A stretch of DNA of 64,000 nt, from positions 721,133-785,132 of the forward strand of contig KB722740.1 in NCBI GenBank assembly GCA_000349905.1, in the 5' to 3' direction. The DNA is from Volvariella volvacea V23. Lineage: Eukaryota; Basidiomycota; Agaricomycetes; Agaricales; Pluteaceae. The notes beneath the pieces are model-generated. The model saw only the letters and a program-made list of their open reading frames with translations, was not told the DNA's origin and did not search any database. This document shows positions 1 through 10,805 of this stretch, in pieces. Made by a program: the position numbers and the translations under genes. Within the stretch, counting starts at the first letter, position 1; every line of letters starts with the position of its first letter.

Positions 1-12
1 TGCCGGACAGAA

Positions 13-351
13 TCAGTGGTGCTCTGCGTGGCCATGGCCGTGCCCTTCTGCGAATGGGTTATGGCCCTGTAATAATTGTGAATACGGGTAAATTGAGTAG
101 AAAAACGAGTTACCAGAAGCTTAGCACCGTCTTGTCTGGAGAACTTTTGTGTAAGATGACAATGAAGAATCGATATCCGGTCCTCTTACCTTGCACGGTA
201 GAAGATGAAGAACCACATCGTGGCTCCGAGGGCTTTTGCCAGGAAGGTGTGCTTGAAACCGGGAAGGTGTGGATGGAAGCCAGGTCCTGCTGCTCCGTAT
301 GTCAGATAATGTTGCAAGCACAGAAAAGCAACACCCACCGTGTCCTGCCAT
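13..351 (-). CDS. Complex I small accessory subunit, NDUFB2-like
   Basis: A small protein of about 60 residues built from four exons: 351-339, about 289-190, 135-114 and 66-13. It begins MAGHAGPGFHPHLP, has one hydrophobic membrane segment (ALGATMWFFIFYRARQDG) in the middle, and ends in a His/Gly-rich tail (GHGHGHAEHH). The GATMWFFIFYRA(R/K)QDG segment is what I know from the small single-span fungal accessory subunit of mitochondrial NADH:ubiquinone oxidoreductase; the NDUFB2 equivalence is inference from memory. The acceptor of exon 2 is ambiguous by one codon (two CAG in tandem). It lies head-to-head with the next gene, with 133 bp between start codons. There is no cleavable presequence, as is usual for small inner-membrane accessory subunits. 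Confidence 0.62.
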
Positions 352-484
352 AACTTAATGCGGAGTTCTTCGAGCACGGCGGTTTGAGGAGGGTGAATGT
401 TTGTTCGTATTTTGCAACCCAATCCAGCGGAATTGATTGAACGCTAAGTTAGGCGCGTCCACCACTCTCCACCTCGCGTCCATC

Positions 485-3400
485 ATGTCTGATGGCAGTA
501 GAAAGCGCAAGCGTGAAGATGACCCTCCAAGAATTACATTTCACGCACAAAATCGGACGTTTGACCGCTTGTTTAGAGGTATGCATTCCCCTCACGATTG
601 AAATGCCTCCATCTCCCTCACACGCGAGGCGGGGTTTTGTAGAGGAATCGTTGAGTGGACTGAAAGATGTTGTCAGGCGAAAACTTGGACTGCGCTCTGT
701 GAATTGTATCCACCTTGTTCAACTTCGTGACGGTCAGAGGATAGATTTAGATGATGGTTCGTCCCTTTCAAGGTTACTAATCTAAAGCGTGCTCACAGCC
801 ATTACAGATGATGACTTCGCTGCATTTTGCTCTGTTGCTTTTTCAAAACCTGCTATCGATGTATTAATAACTGTTACTGAAGAGACTGACGAAGTATCCC
901 CAGTACGCGATTCACTTGGATGCTTGTACCATGGCTTATCTTTTCACCTCAGTCAGATAATGCTAATGCTCTTTCACACGAGCAAGCTGTGGGGCCCTTG
1001 CCTATTGTCAATCAACTACCGCCAAATGGTACCGCCCCCACCTCTGCTGGTCGGGTTAATACCCCATCTACGGGCGACACAGATGGCGAACCAAAGAAGA
1101 AGAAGCGCAAAAAACAGCAAGACAATGCTGCTCCACCAACTGAAAAGCATAAGACGCCTGCCGAAGGAAATGATACTGATACAGGCATTGTTTTCCCTGA
1201 CCTAAATAATGATTCCATTATTGAACGTATCCCACCATCTGAGCTTGCACCTGCTACACCCGTGTCAGAACCTACACAACCACCGAAAAAGCAGAGCCAC
1301 AAGAAAAAGCTACCACAGGAGACTAACACAACTACTACAAAGACTGCGCCGGCAAGCGGAGTAGCAGCTATGACTGAAGGGAACGAACCATCCTCCAAGC
1401 CTAGTACCAAAACGAAAGGGCCAGCCAAATCGAGGGCAAAAGCAAGGGCTGCAACCGCGGAACCATCAATCCCTGTCAGAAAGGATACCCCCTCCGGTAA
1501 TTGTATTTCAGTGTTGCGAAACTCATTTATCTAATATGCACTATCAGTTATTAGTGCTGTATTGGCTCCATCAGACCGGATGCTAGGTATTGTATTCTGT
1601 ATTGTGTCAGGACTATATTTGAATGGGCGTATCTAGAAGTTGAAGGATCTATTCCAAATGTGGATAAGGTGACAAGTGCGTTGTAGCTTCTCATTGACAC
1701 TGATACAAGCTAATCGGTTACAGCTAAGAAGCGGACGAAGAAGCTGAAAAAGGATGACGAGCCCTCAGAGCCCTCAACGAGCAACCAACAAGACGCGTCC
1801 ACCCGTAAGTGCGCCCACGTCTTCTCTGTGAGCTTTATTCAATCTATGGTACAGCACAGCCGGATGCCTCACCACAAGCTGAGCAGCCCCCCAAAAGATG
1901 TAGGTTGATCTTGAATCGGGTTTTATTCGAACTCACATTCAATGTAGCCAGACGAAACTCAGTCGCGAGTAACGCCAAACCTCCACAGAAGGATCTTTTC
2001 TCCGATCCAGAGGCAGTCGCTGCTGTCAGAGCCGCTATTATCCAAATAAGGGAACGGCATGAGGCTGCAAAACGTGAAGGCAAGCCAGCGGCTGGAGCAC
2101 CACCACATAAGCCCCTGTGTGTAATTTGCGGAGTGCAAGCGCACCACCCTCCCAAAATTTGCCCCATCACTCGAAAGGGTACCCTATCTGCTATTGAGCA
2201 ACGATTGGCCCAACTCGAGAAAATTTCTGGTCAGAACAAGGCGACGGATGAAGCTATTCGAGCATTGAAGGAATCACTGAAAAATAAAAGAGCAACTGCT
2301 GGTCCGTCTTTCTGATTCGCTTAGTAAGCATACCAACTCTGAGGTTATGTAGCTCCTCTCCCCATGTCGTCTGCAACAAATAATAAATCCATGCAATCAA
2401 AATCTGACGGGGATGTTAGTGCGTCTTCATCCGATTCAGAGTCAAATTTACTGCTAGCTAGTCCGGTCATCGCAAGGGTTCAAGCCAAGCCAAAGGCCGA
2501 CACAAACCTGGCCGCGCTTAATTTGGATGATATAGTACGCGGGCCAGTGGGTGCTCATATCTCTGTAAGGGATCTTATCTCGGAAGAAAGTTCTGAAGAG
2601 AAGACATTAGCCCTAGAGGAGGAGGAAGAGCAACCCAAGTCACGCAGAAAGCATGTGAGAAAACCAGTACGAAGGCCTGAATTGACCACGGACGAGGAGG
2701 ACGACTCTAGAGCGACAGAAATACCCCAGAATCCGCAGCTTCATCCGCAATCCGGCGGCCTTTCTCACAGCAAAACGGATCTTACGTCCCATGCTGCAGA
2801 TGGACACGAGGAGTCCATTGAAGTGGGTAAATCGACTGATGTAGCTGGTCATGTCCTTGAAGCCAACAAAGCCATTCTCAGCTTGCCCGCAAAGCCTAAG
2901 CACCCTCCACCTAGTTCAGGATCTACTAGCGAAGAATCTGATCAAGGGCATCCTCCCTCATCTGCGAGGCAGCCAGCACTGCAAGGACCGTCAACTGAGA
3001 AAAGCTTGCGAGGTTCCCAGGAAGCCAATTTAAACAATGACGTGCCATCTCTGAAAGTACAGGCGATTGCCTCTCAACGGCAGAAGAAGGCGAACATTAG
3101 GGTATCTGAGTTGCCCCCTCCGCCTTTCCCCGCTTCATCCGTGGCACCTAAATCTCAAGGTCGAAGTGCCAAGACGCCGCTCCGAACTGTTAATCTCAAA
3201 AGACCGCCGCAGCAAAAGAACCAGAACTCGGATAGTGGATCCGATGATTCTGTCTCAACTTGGACCGTACTAAAGGAGCCATCACCCGACACCTCTATGA
3301 TGATTGACGAGCTCCGCTCACCCAGTCCTGTGATAAACGCCAGCCAAAAGAGCACATCCAAGAAATCCAACGCACAAAGCACGCCAGGTGGCGCATCCAA

Positions 3401-3800
3401 GTCTGGTGACCCGTTATTCATCCTCAGCCAGAGCCAGGCGCCTTTCCCGTATTCACAGTGGGGCAACAACTTAAATGCCGGGAAGAGACCAACACTTACT
3501 ACAAATAACAAAGACGACGAGGAATCCGACGAAAACGAAGAACCACAATCGATATCCGCCCCGCCCAAAAATCGTTCTGCTCCGCAATTTAGGAGGCTCA
3601 CGGACATTGCGAGCCAGCAGTCTTTATTTGAGGCACCCCAGCTCCGACCCGCGACGTTCACGAGGGAGGATAGGATACGTGACCTTTACGGCCAAAATGC
3701 GAATAATGCAAGCATTGCAGATTCGAGTTCAGATTCAGACTCTGATGACGCACAGCCATCACACATTCCAAAATCAAGACGGGCGGGGCAGATGCGCTGA
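485..3800 (+). CDS. Long disordered protein with ubiquitin-like N-terminus and zinc-knuckle-like motif
   Basis: Eight exons join cleanly: 485-578, 643-756, 808-893, 953-1496, 1724-1804, 1855-1899, 1948-2301 and 2353-3800. They give 921 residues. Residues 1-100 look like a beta-grasp/ubiquitin-like domain (ITFHAQNRTFDRLF, then GLKDVVRRKLGL, IHLVQLRDGQRIDLDD and DDFAAFCSVAF). A Lys/Ser/Pro-rich region with KKKKRKK nuclear-signal-like runs follows. Near residue 360 is a CVICGVQAHHPPKIC motif that could bind one zinc, followed by a short coiled coil. The last 480 residues are Ser/Glu/Pro-rich disorder ending in an acidic SSSDSDSDD block and a basic tail. I do not recognise it. The Ub-like start plus Ser-rich tail recalls the nucleolar Net1/Dnt1 layout, but that is only a guess. 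The 227-nt intron 1497-1723 is unusually long here and might hide a small exon. Confidence 0.75.
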
Positions 3801-4208
3801 TGGAAACCCTGTGGCTTAGGGATATCAAAGCAGGTTGTACTGATTGGTGGAGTAGCATTGCTAGTTAGATATATTTCTATAATTAATTTGTTGTGGCTAA
3901 TTTCCCACGGATATGCATGACGCGATTGTGGGAATTTGATCATCACGTGGCACACGAGGACCTGAAATTTTCGGTTTCGGACCCTTGTCGGACCTCACCC
4001 GCTCGTAAAAAGCCAGCTCCCTACCTGCACTTGCATCAAATCTCTATTTAACCCTTGGCTCGTACATGCTTTTTACTCAAAGCACGAGAGACGAGTTAGT
4101 ATCCCAATCGTCTCGTCTGAATCGTTGCTGACCCCTTTTGCCCTCAGTTACCTCAGCGACCTCGTTTTTTCACTTTTGAGTCTCTAAACCAACCAGCACC
4201 CATACAAC
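3801..4208 (+). promoter_or_regulatory. Upstream region and 5' leader of CPA1
   Basis: This 408-bp gap separates the Ub-like gene from CPA1. It contains a CACGTG E-box at 3944-3949, a pyrimidine-rich leader (about 4130-4208) and a 21-codon upstream open reading frame described separately. No further gene is visible. Confidence 0.5.
4066..4131 (+). promoter_or_regulatory. Upstream ORF in the CPA1 leader (possible arginine attenuator)
   Basis: An ATG at 4066 opens a 21-codon frame (starting MLFTQSTRDELV, ending SSRLNRC) with a TGA at 4129-4131, 77 nt before the CPA1 start codon. In Neurospora arg-2 and yeast CPA1 the mRNA leader carries a 24-25 residue arginine attenuator peptide, whose conserved core includes Ser/Thr-x-Asp-x-Leu-Ser. 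The S-T-R-D-E-L-V-S stretch here is only loosely similar. Whether this ATG is inside the transcript is not known from sequence. Confidence 0.4.
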
Positions 4209-5666
4209 ATGATTTCTACTCGATTCATTTCTGCTTACCGTCTCGCTGCCCGAACGCGGGGGTTTGCAACCCAAGCAGGCTTTCCAACCGCAGTGCCTGC
4301 ATCCCTCCATCTCAAGACAGGACAGTCATTCCATGGAAAGTCTTTTGGTGCTCCCAGGAGCATCTTCGGCGAGACAGTTTTCTCCACCTCAATCACTTCT
4401 TGTGAGTCATAAATCTACTCTGACACTCCCACTTACTCATGTGACCATGATTAGATACCGAATCTATGACGGATCCTTCGTATCGTGGCCAAATCCTAGT
4501 GTTCACAACCCCTCTTATCGGAAATTATGGGGTGCCCCACAATGTCGCCCCATATGATGCACAAGATGTTGGCGTGGTTCTCGAGTCCCAAAACATTCAA
4601 TGTGCGGCTGTAATCGTCGGAGATGTTGCCGAGAAATTTTCACATTACACGGCCGTTGAATCACTTGCGTCCTGGTGCAAACGTCACGATGTACCAGGCG
4701 TGACAGGTGTCGACACACGTGCAATTACTCGTTTGTTGCGAGACCAGGGCACCACTCTTGGTCGTGTTGCTATTGGTGCTGATGCTTCTCTTCCTTCTCC
4801 AGAGGCTCATGAATATTGGGATCCCTCCAAAGAGAATCTGGTCGATCAGATTTCGACCAAAGTTCCTTATCAGCTCAACCCTACTGGGTCAATCAAGATA
4901 GCTGTCCTCGACTTTGGTGCGAAAGCTAACATCCTTCGATCACTCGTACGTCGGGATGCAGCAATAACCGTTTTACCCTGGAACTACGACTTCAACTCTG
5001 TTCGTGATCAATTTGATGGATTATTCCTCACCAATGGTCCTGGAGACCCAACCCACTGCATGGAAGCGGCCTTGAAGCTTCGTCGCACTTTGCAAGAGTG
5101 GGATAAGCCTGTCTTCGGTATCTGTATGGGACATCAAATAATTGGTATGGCTGCTGGATTGGATGCCTATCGCATGACCTTTGGCAATCGAGGTCACAAC
5201 CAGCCTGTGTTGGCGTTGGCATCTTCAGGTTCGATAAAGGCTGGAAGAGTATATGTTACTAGGTATGTGCTTGGTTCGAGCTTGTATCCCATCTCTTGAC
5301 GTGCCGCCCCAGTCAAAACCACCAATACGCTTTGAAGTTGCAAGATCCCTTCCCTGAAGGCTGGGAGCCTTTCTTCATCAATTGCAACGACTCTTCTGTA
5401 GAAGGCATCAAGTCTACTGCTGCCTCAGGCAAGAAGGTTTGGGGTGTTCAGTTCCACCCTGAAAGCGCAGGTGGTCCGCTTGATACTATTGAAGTGCGTT
5501 GCACGACTCCTTAGTGGCTGAGATACAATGATTCACACATTTGTAGATGTTCACCGACTTTGTCGATGAATGCCGTCTGCACAAGGCACAAAATGTTTAC
5601 AAGCCTCAGGTTGTTGAGACAGCGGTGCCCACAGGATCCCAGGCCAGAGTGGCGGCGACTGCTTAG
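4209..5666 (+). CDS. CPA1: Carbamoyl-phosphate synthase, arginine-specific, small (glutaminase) subunit
   Basis: Four exons (4209-4401, 4455-5262, 5313-5493, 5547-5666) give 433 residues. The protein hydrolyses glutamine and feeds ammonia to the large subunit for carbamoyl phosphate used in arginine synthesis. The N-terminus (MISTRFISAYRLAARTRGFAT) is rich in Arg/Ser and lacks acidic residues, as expected of a mitochondrial presequence. The N-terminal domain shows TDPSYRGQILVFTTPLIGNY and GVTGVDTRAITRLLRDQG. The class I amidotransferase domain shows NGPGDP, the nucleophile loop GICMGHQIIGMAAG (Cys is catalytic), and FHPE with its His-Glu pair. Met replaces the commoner Leu after the Cys. A stand-alone small subunit, not fused to the large chain, marks it as the arginine-specific rather than the pyrimidine enzyme. 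It is followed after 91 bp by a gene on the same strand. Confidence 0.95.
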
Positions 5667-5757
5667 AACTTGTGTACTATTGTTTTACCATAAACCCAAA
5701 AAGGAATCCCATGTAATACGATTGCGTTTTGTCTGTAGTTAACGGTTGAATTTATCC

Positions 5758-7415
5758 ATGAACTTCCTCGATACTTATGACATCTCCAATGCCACCCAGT
5801 CCTCACGTCAGCCCTCTGGTACAGACACACCGAATGATGCCCAACCCCAAGCATCATTGCATGATGAAGTCAATCAGGTCGTCAGCCAGCTAAGCAGGTT
5901 CTGGGGTGGCTTCCGCAAGCAGGTAGGGAGGAGCAGGCATACTCCTACAAGTGCTTACCAAGCTGCAGAGTCAATCTGCCCTTGAAGCAGCGCGCAAGGA
6001 CTTCGGCCAGGTTGTAGAGCAGGCCCAGCGCGAGCTGAATAAACTTACTTCAGACTCCCCTTCAGCAGCAGCCCCTTCGACAAGTACACGTGAATCTAGT
6101 ACATCTACTGGCACTCAACGACAGCTTTCTGAGGACACCTCCGGCGCAGAGGCTAGCTCTTCGCCCTTGCCCCCAGAGGGCACTCCAACACCCGCATCCT
6201 CTTCGTTATTGTCGCGCTTGCAAGCAGCTTTACCTCCTAATCTTGTCTCTACAGTCCAACAGAACATTCCCGAAACCCTTAGACATGCGACGGAAAACAT
6301 TGATGTCAATCAGATTCAGGCAAAGCTCTTGGCGGAATTTCAGCGTGTGCAAGGCGTTACTCGAGCGCAAGCGGAGGAGTATGTAAACAAGAGCGAAGCG
6401 TTGATCCGAGAAGCTATGAAGGAGGCTGGAGAGGCCCTGAGGGATGCGGTAAAAGTTATACCACCAGAAGATGCACATGCGGGATCATCATCTCAACCGA
6501 TGATGTGGGACGGCACCGACGTGTGGATGTTACCATCTGATCCTGCATATGACGATGGGTCCAGTCCACAAGCTGGTGAATCGGAAAGAGCATCCACCGA
6601 TACACCACGCGGCGTGGCCACTCGCGCAGAGATGCTTTACAAGAGATTAATTCATGATCCTGCAATTGTGAGATTTGATCCATCTGTGGATGGTGCTGTC
6701 GGCGAGCAGTACAAGAAATGGTATAGTGAAAGGGTGGAAGCAGATGGCGGGATTAATAGTGAAGTATGGGAGCGTAAGATCTCAAAGACTTTGGCGGATG
6801 GTGATGGTGAGGCGCTCAAGAAGACAATGGATACTTTAGGTGTGTCTTCACAATGGTTTGTGATGCTCACGCAATAATGCGTTTGGTTTAGTTCCCGAGA
6901 AAATGAATGCTTCAACATTTTGGTCTCGTTTCTTCTTCCGTGTCCATCAGATTGAAGTGGAGGAGGAAAAGCGTAAAGCTCTTCTACAAGGTCAGAGTGA
7001 CTCCAACTTTGACCATGAGACAAGGTACCTGACAATTGCAAATGCTTCTGAAGGTACAATGGAGAATGAAGACGATTTTTCGTGGGAGGATGAAGAAGAA
7101 GATTCAGACACTAATCAAACACTATCCACCAAGACGACCACTAAACCCAGCGCACTGGTCAATGCACGGGAAGCTGTCCCTGCCCAAAGCAGTCTTACAA
7201 GGGAGAGCAGCGAGGACAGCTACGATAACATTTCTTCAGAGGAAGACGAAGATGGTGGAAGCTCAGATGAGGAAACAGACTCTGATAAGAAGCGGAGCAC
7301 TGCACCGACCGCCCCATTGACCACCACGGCCAGTACTGCAAACACATCGACCCCTAAAAAAACAGATCCAACAAAGGATAATAAGGATGATGATAGTGAT
7401 AGCGATTGGGAATAA
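5758..7415 (+). CDS. BSD-domain protein (BSDC1/Dos2-like)
   Basis: Three exons (5758-5922, 5969-6839, 6892-7415) give 519 residues. The N-terminal 130 residues are helical with a linker of Ser/Thr/Pro; ARKDFGQVVEQAQRELNKL resembles the N-terminal helix of human BSDC1. The BSD domain itself spans about residues 270-350, with the conserved pattern ATRAEMLYKRLIHDPA, EQYKKWYSERVE and the signature Trp-x-x-Arg-Phe-Phe (STFWSRFFFRVHQIEVEEE). The tail is very acidic (EDDFSWEDEEED; ends DSDSDWE). BSD domains occur in TFIIH p62, synapse-associated and DOS2-like proteins; the role of the last group is poorly defined. The intron at 6840-6891 splits the BSD domain. The start at 5758 is the first in-frame ATG. 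Confidence 0.85.
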
Positions 7416-7534
7416 GTGATACTGAGCTACTTTCGTAACATGAAACCGTGATACTTCATGTCATCCACTATGTTACATATGAAATTGCGTAAAATGTTGT
7501 AAATCGTCAAGAAATAAGTCGTAGGCTAAAATTA

Positions 7535-9754
7535 CTATATGGTGTAGTAGAAGCCCTCTTGGCCCTCAAGCGGTGTGCTTAATCGCCCTTCTCGAGCAGC
7601 TTTGTTTCGGGAATGATAGGTTGTGGTGAGAAGGCCAGCAAGGGCAATCATCAAGAACTGGCAACCAATCGTGGCCCAGATTCCGTTCATATATCTGAGA
7701 AGCGTGTCATCCTCGTGGATAAACTCGATCACTCATAAAACCCACCTCGGGAAGTCTTCTTGACGGTATCTATCAGGTGCGCATCAATTTTCTGTTCATA
7801 TTGGAGAATCGAACAAACTTACACCATCGTAGCAAAGATGCCGCCGATACCACCGAAGGCAACGATTACGGCTGTTGATACGGCACGCTTTGTATGCGAC
7901 ACCACATTATTGGCATTGTAAGCAAGGACGCCTGGGACACATCCAGAGGCACCAGCATTTGCCAAGAACAAGCCTGTGACGGAAATAAGGCCATTGAGAC
8001 CTGTGCAGAATATTCGGAGAATATATTTCATACCAAAGTATCTGGCACCGTTGTTATTAGAATAACCTGTGACGAACAAGCCGATAAGAGTGATGAGCGT
8101 CTGGACCACGATCCAAAGAGCACGCTTCTTAGTTTTGTCCGATAGCCAAGCAAAGAAGAAACAGGAGATAGCCTGGCAAATGTCAGTCAGTTCCTGAAAG
8201 GAAGCCCATCGTGTGCGACGTACCGCCACGACATATGGAGGTGCGGTTAATAGTAGGGACTCCTCGGTATTCCAGCCCATGGTGGCCAGAATGATGGTAA
8301 TGAAATAACCTAAAGTGATATCAATAGTCGCTTACATCGTTGACGCATAAAAGCGCACCAATGGCATAAGCAGGCATAGTTGCGCACATGAACATCAACG
8401 CTAGATGAAATTTCCATCAGAAAGAAGTTTAACTCAAGCTATGGCAAAGGACTTACCATAGGCCCACAGTGTCCAATCACTTAGATGGTGCAGGATTTTA
8501 CTAAACGACATCTGATCTGGAATAGAATCTCCGCGATCTCTTTCGACTCGATCAAGCACTAACTACATCCAGGGTCAGAGGATTTGACCAATGCAGGGAC
8601 ATAGTCCTACCAACTTTTGTCTGTTCCGGTGTTAGGAACCTATTCTTGTCTGGGAAATCCGCAACGAACATGTATGTAAGGACACCAAGGACGATTGTAA
8701 TGATACCCTCTATAATCTGTATGTGCATCGATTAGTTCAAGTTCTCAACGTCAATCAGTGTGCCGGCTTACGAAAATCCAGGCCCAACCTGTGATACCCC
8801 CTCTTCCATTGAGTAGTGTGAGGGCATACGCTATTTTTTGTTGGCATAACGGAGTGATCAAATGTGGAACTATGCATACCAAAAATTGAGCTAAATCCAC
8901 CAAGAACGATGGAAGTTAGATAGAAAATGGCGAGGCTGTCTCCACAAACTGAGGGTCAGCGACTCATAGCTCCGTCCAGCTTGGTTACGACGGACCGTTT
9001 TTGTACTTCATGTCGTGTGTACCTGCAAATAGGTAAGGTTATGTTAGGGGCAGAAAATTCTCCAGGGGCTCACCAGGTCGTAATAATGAATACGAGGGCA
9101 GGGAAAAACCCTGCCTTTGGAAGCGAATTAATCTCCACGTAGATACGGCCAGGGATACGAAGACTCACCTCGAATACACCAAGAAGTACACGGGTTAGGA
9201 CAAGATATCCCCATGTGGGAACGAACCCCATCCCCAACTGAGATGCACCCCAACCGACGACACAAATCGTCAACCATACCTTAGCACCCAACCACCTTAG
9301 GACAATGTTTCCGGGTAGTTGTCTACAAAAGAGTCAGTATGGAACTGGAATGGGTTTTTGTGAGGTGGCATACAGCAGGATATAGGGCACAAAATAGATG
9401 GCAGAAGCGATGCTGTATCTGTCACCAATGTCAAGCCGCTGTTTCGGACACAGTGTGAGAGGCAAGTTCCGGTCGTAACATTCTCCTTACCAGGTCTACA
9501 CCCATACCAGCCGTTCGGGCTATGCCCAGGTTGGTTCGGTCAATCAAGGCGACAGCATACAGCAGTCCGAGAAGTGGGAGCATATGCCAGTCCACCTTGA
9601 ACCTGGCGGCGAGTTCAGTCATGTCAATGCATAGGCAGAATCAGAGTGTTACTCGCATAGTGCGTCTCTCCAGTTCAGGATCTAGAAGTTGCTGCTCGAT
9701 AACTTCCACTCGTTTTTCATCTGAGGGGTTGGACTTGAAAGAGGGAGAAGACAT
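7535..9754 (-). CDS. MFS permease, anion:cation symporter (Dal5-like) family
   Basis: About twelve short exons are read from 9754 down to a stop at 7535. The first exon (9754-9653) encodes a hydrophilic cytosolic N-terminus, followed by VDWHMLPLLGLLYAVALIDRTNLGIARTAGMG, the TM1 region and the Arg/Asn signature of the ACS/Dal5 group. Further segments include SIASAIYFVPYILLQLPGN, WGASQLGMGFVPTWGYL, LLGVFEAGFFPALVFI and RHEVQKRS (loop between TM4 and TM5). Later come GRGGITGWAWIFIIEGI, the cytosolic loop VADFPDKNRFLTPEQ, and in the C-half ITIILATMGWNTEE, AWLSDKTKKRALWI and AFGGIGGIFATMVYR. Twelve membrane segments are expected. Family members take up allantoate, nicotinate, pantothenate, biotin and similar organic anions; the substrate here cannot be told. 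It converges with the BSD gene, 119 bp stop to stop. Confidence 0.88.
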
Positions 9755-10805
9755 GATTGTCCTGGATTGTATTCTCTCCCATTCTGGATTTATATACGTA
9801 CCCAAGGGTTGGTCGAGTATGAGGACATCTGACCCCGCTTGCCATGGATGGCAGGACAAGCATTGCCAAGCCCATAGAGTGAGATCAAAATTGCCTCTGA
9901 CAGCTAGGCACAATGAAGGTTATACAAACTTTGGAAGGCGAACATAGTAGGCAGAGATTGGAGAAGACAATCTTTCAGGACTAACACGTGAAGCATGACT
10001 CCATTTAGGAGCCATGCACGGGGATCCGTGGATGATTGCACATTGTCACAAGGCAGGCTCGGGTGCTGAGAGGAGTGGTTGCTGTTTGATCTGAAGTCGA
10101 ACTATGCGTGTAGTTGACGCCGAAAGATGCGACTCTAGCCCTCGAGGTGTCTATACGACCTCGAGGAGCACAGAGTCCAAGTATCAGGTTTGAGAGGTGT
10201 TGAGAAAAACCGACGGCGAGTCTCGGTGTAATCCATGTGTGGAAACTACCCCGCAACAATGGCCAACATCACGACAAGTGAACATTTTTCGCGTACAGAG
10301 CACAAAGTCGATGCACAAACGGACTCGTAAATGTGCCAGAGTAATGCGGGGCAGTTGGGCCTGAGCCCTGGGGGTGGCTGTGGATGAATATTTCGTCCGA
10401 AATGATCTCACTTGGACGCGGGGCATGGGAGGTACTGCTATTCATTCTTGTTACCGCATTCTCCTAACATGTGCTATGTTTGGTCATATAGTACGGCTAT
10501 GATCCCTGCCCGGAAGCTTCACGGGGGAGTTAACAGACGAGAACATGTGCAGCACATACCATATGAGGCGATCATCGACGAAAGAGGGCAGTCAGGGTGC
10601 AGTCGTGGCTCAGGAGACCAGTTGCCAGGAGCAGTTGGGAAAGCTGCAGAGAGGGTCTTGCCAAATAAATGCAATACGAGTCCTGGACAGATCGACGGGC
10701 ACCATGCTGCATGTCATCCGCTTGCCAAACTGTCCCTGGCCCCATTCAACGACAACGAGACCCCCATTCAACACGCCACCCCGCTGACAACCCACCACGA
10801 CACTT
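9755..10805. other. Intergenic region between divergent MFS permease and phosphoesterase genes
   Basis: This 1.05-kb gap holds the promoters of two divergently transcribed genes. A CACGTG E-box lies at 9985-9990, 231 bp upstream of the permease start. Open frames on both strands here overlap one another, have no recognisable motif and lack supporting splice structure, so no gene is called. Confidence 0.4.

Noticed and set aside
1012..1428. 138-codon minus-strand frame in the Ub-like gene
   Set aside because: It is antisense to a low-complexity exon that fits the plus-strand splice model; its Val/Gly-rich translation is a shadow.
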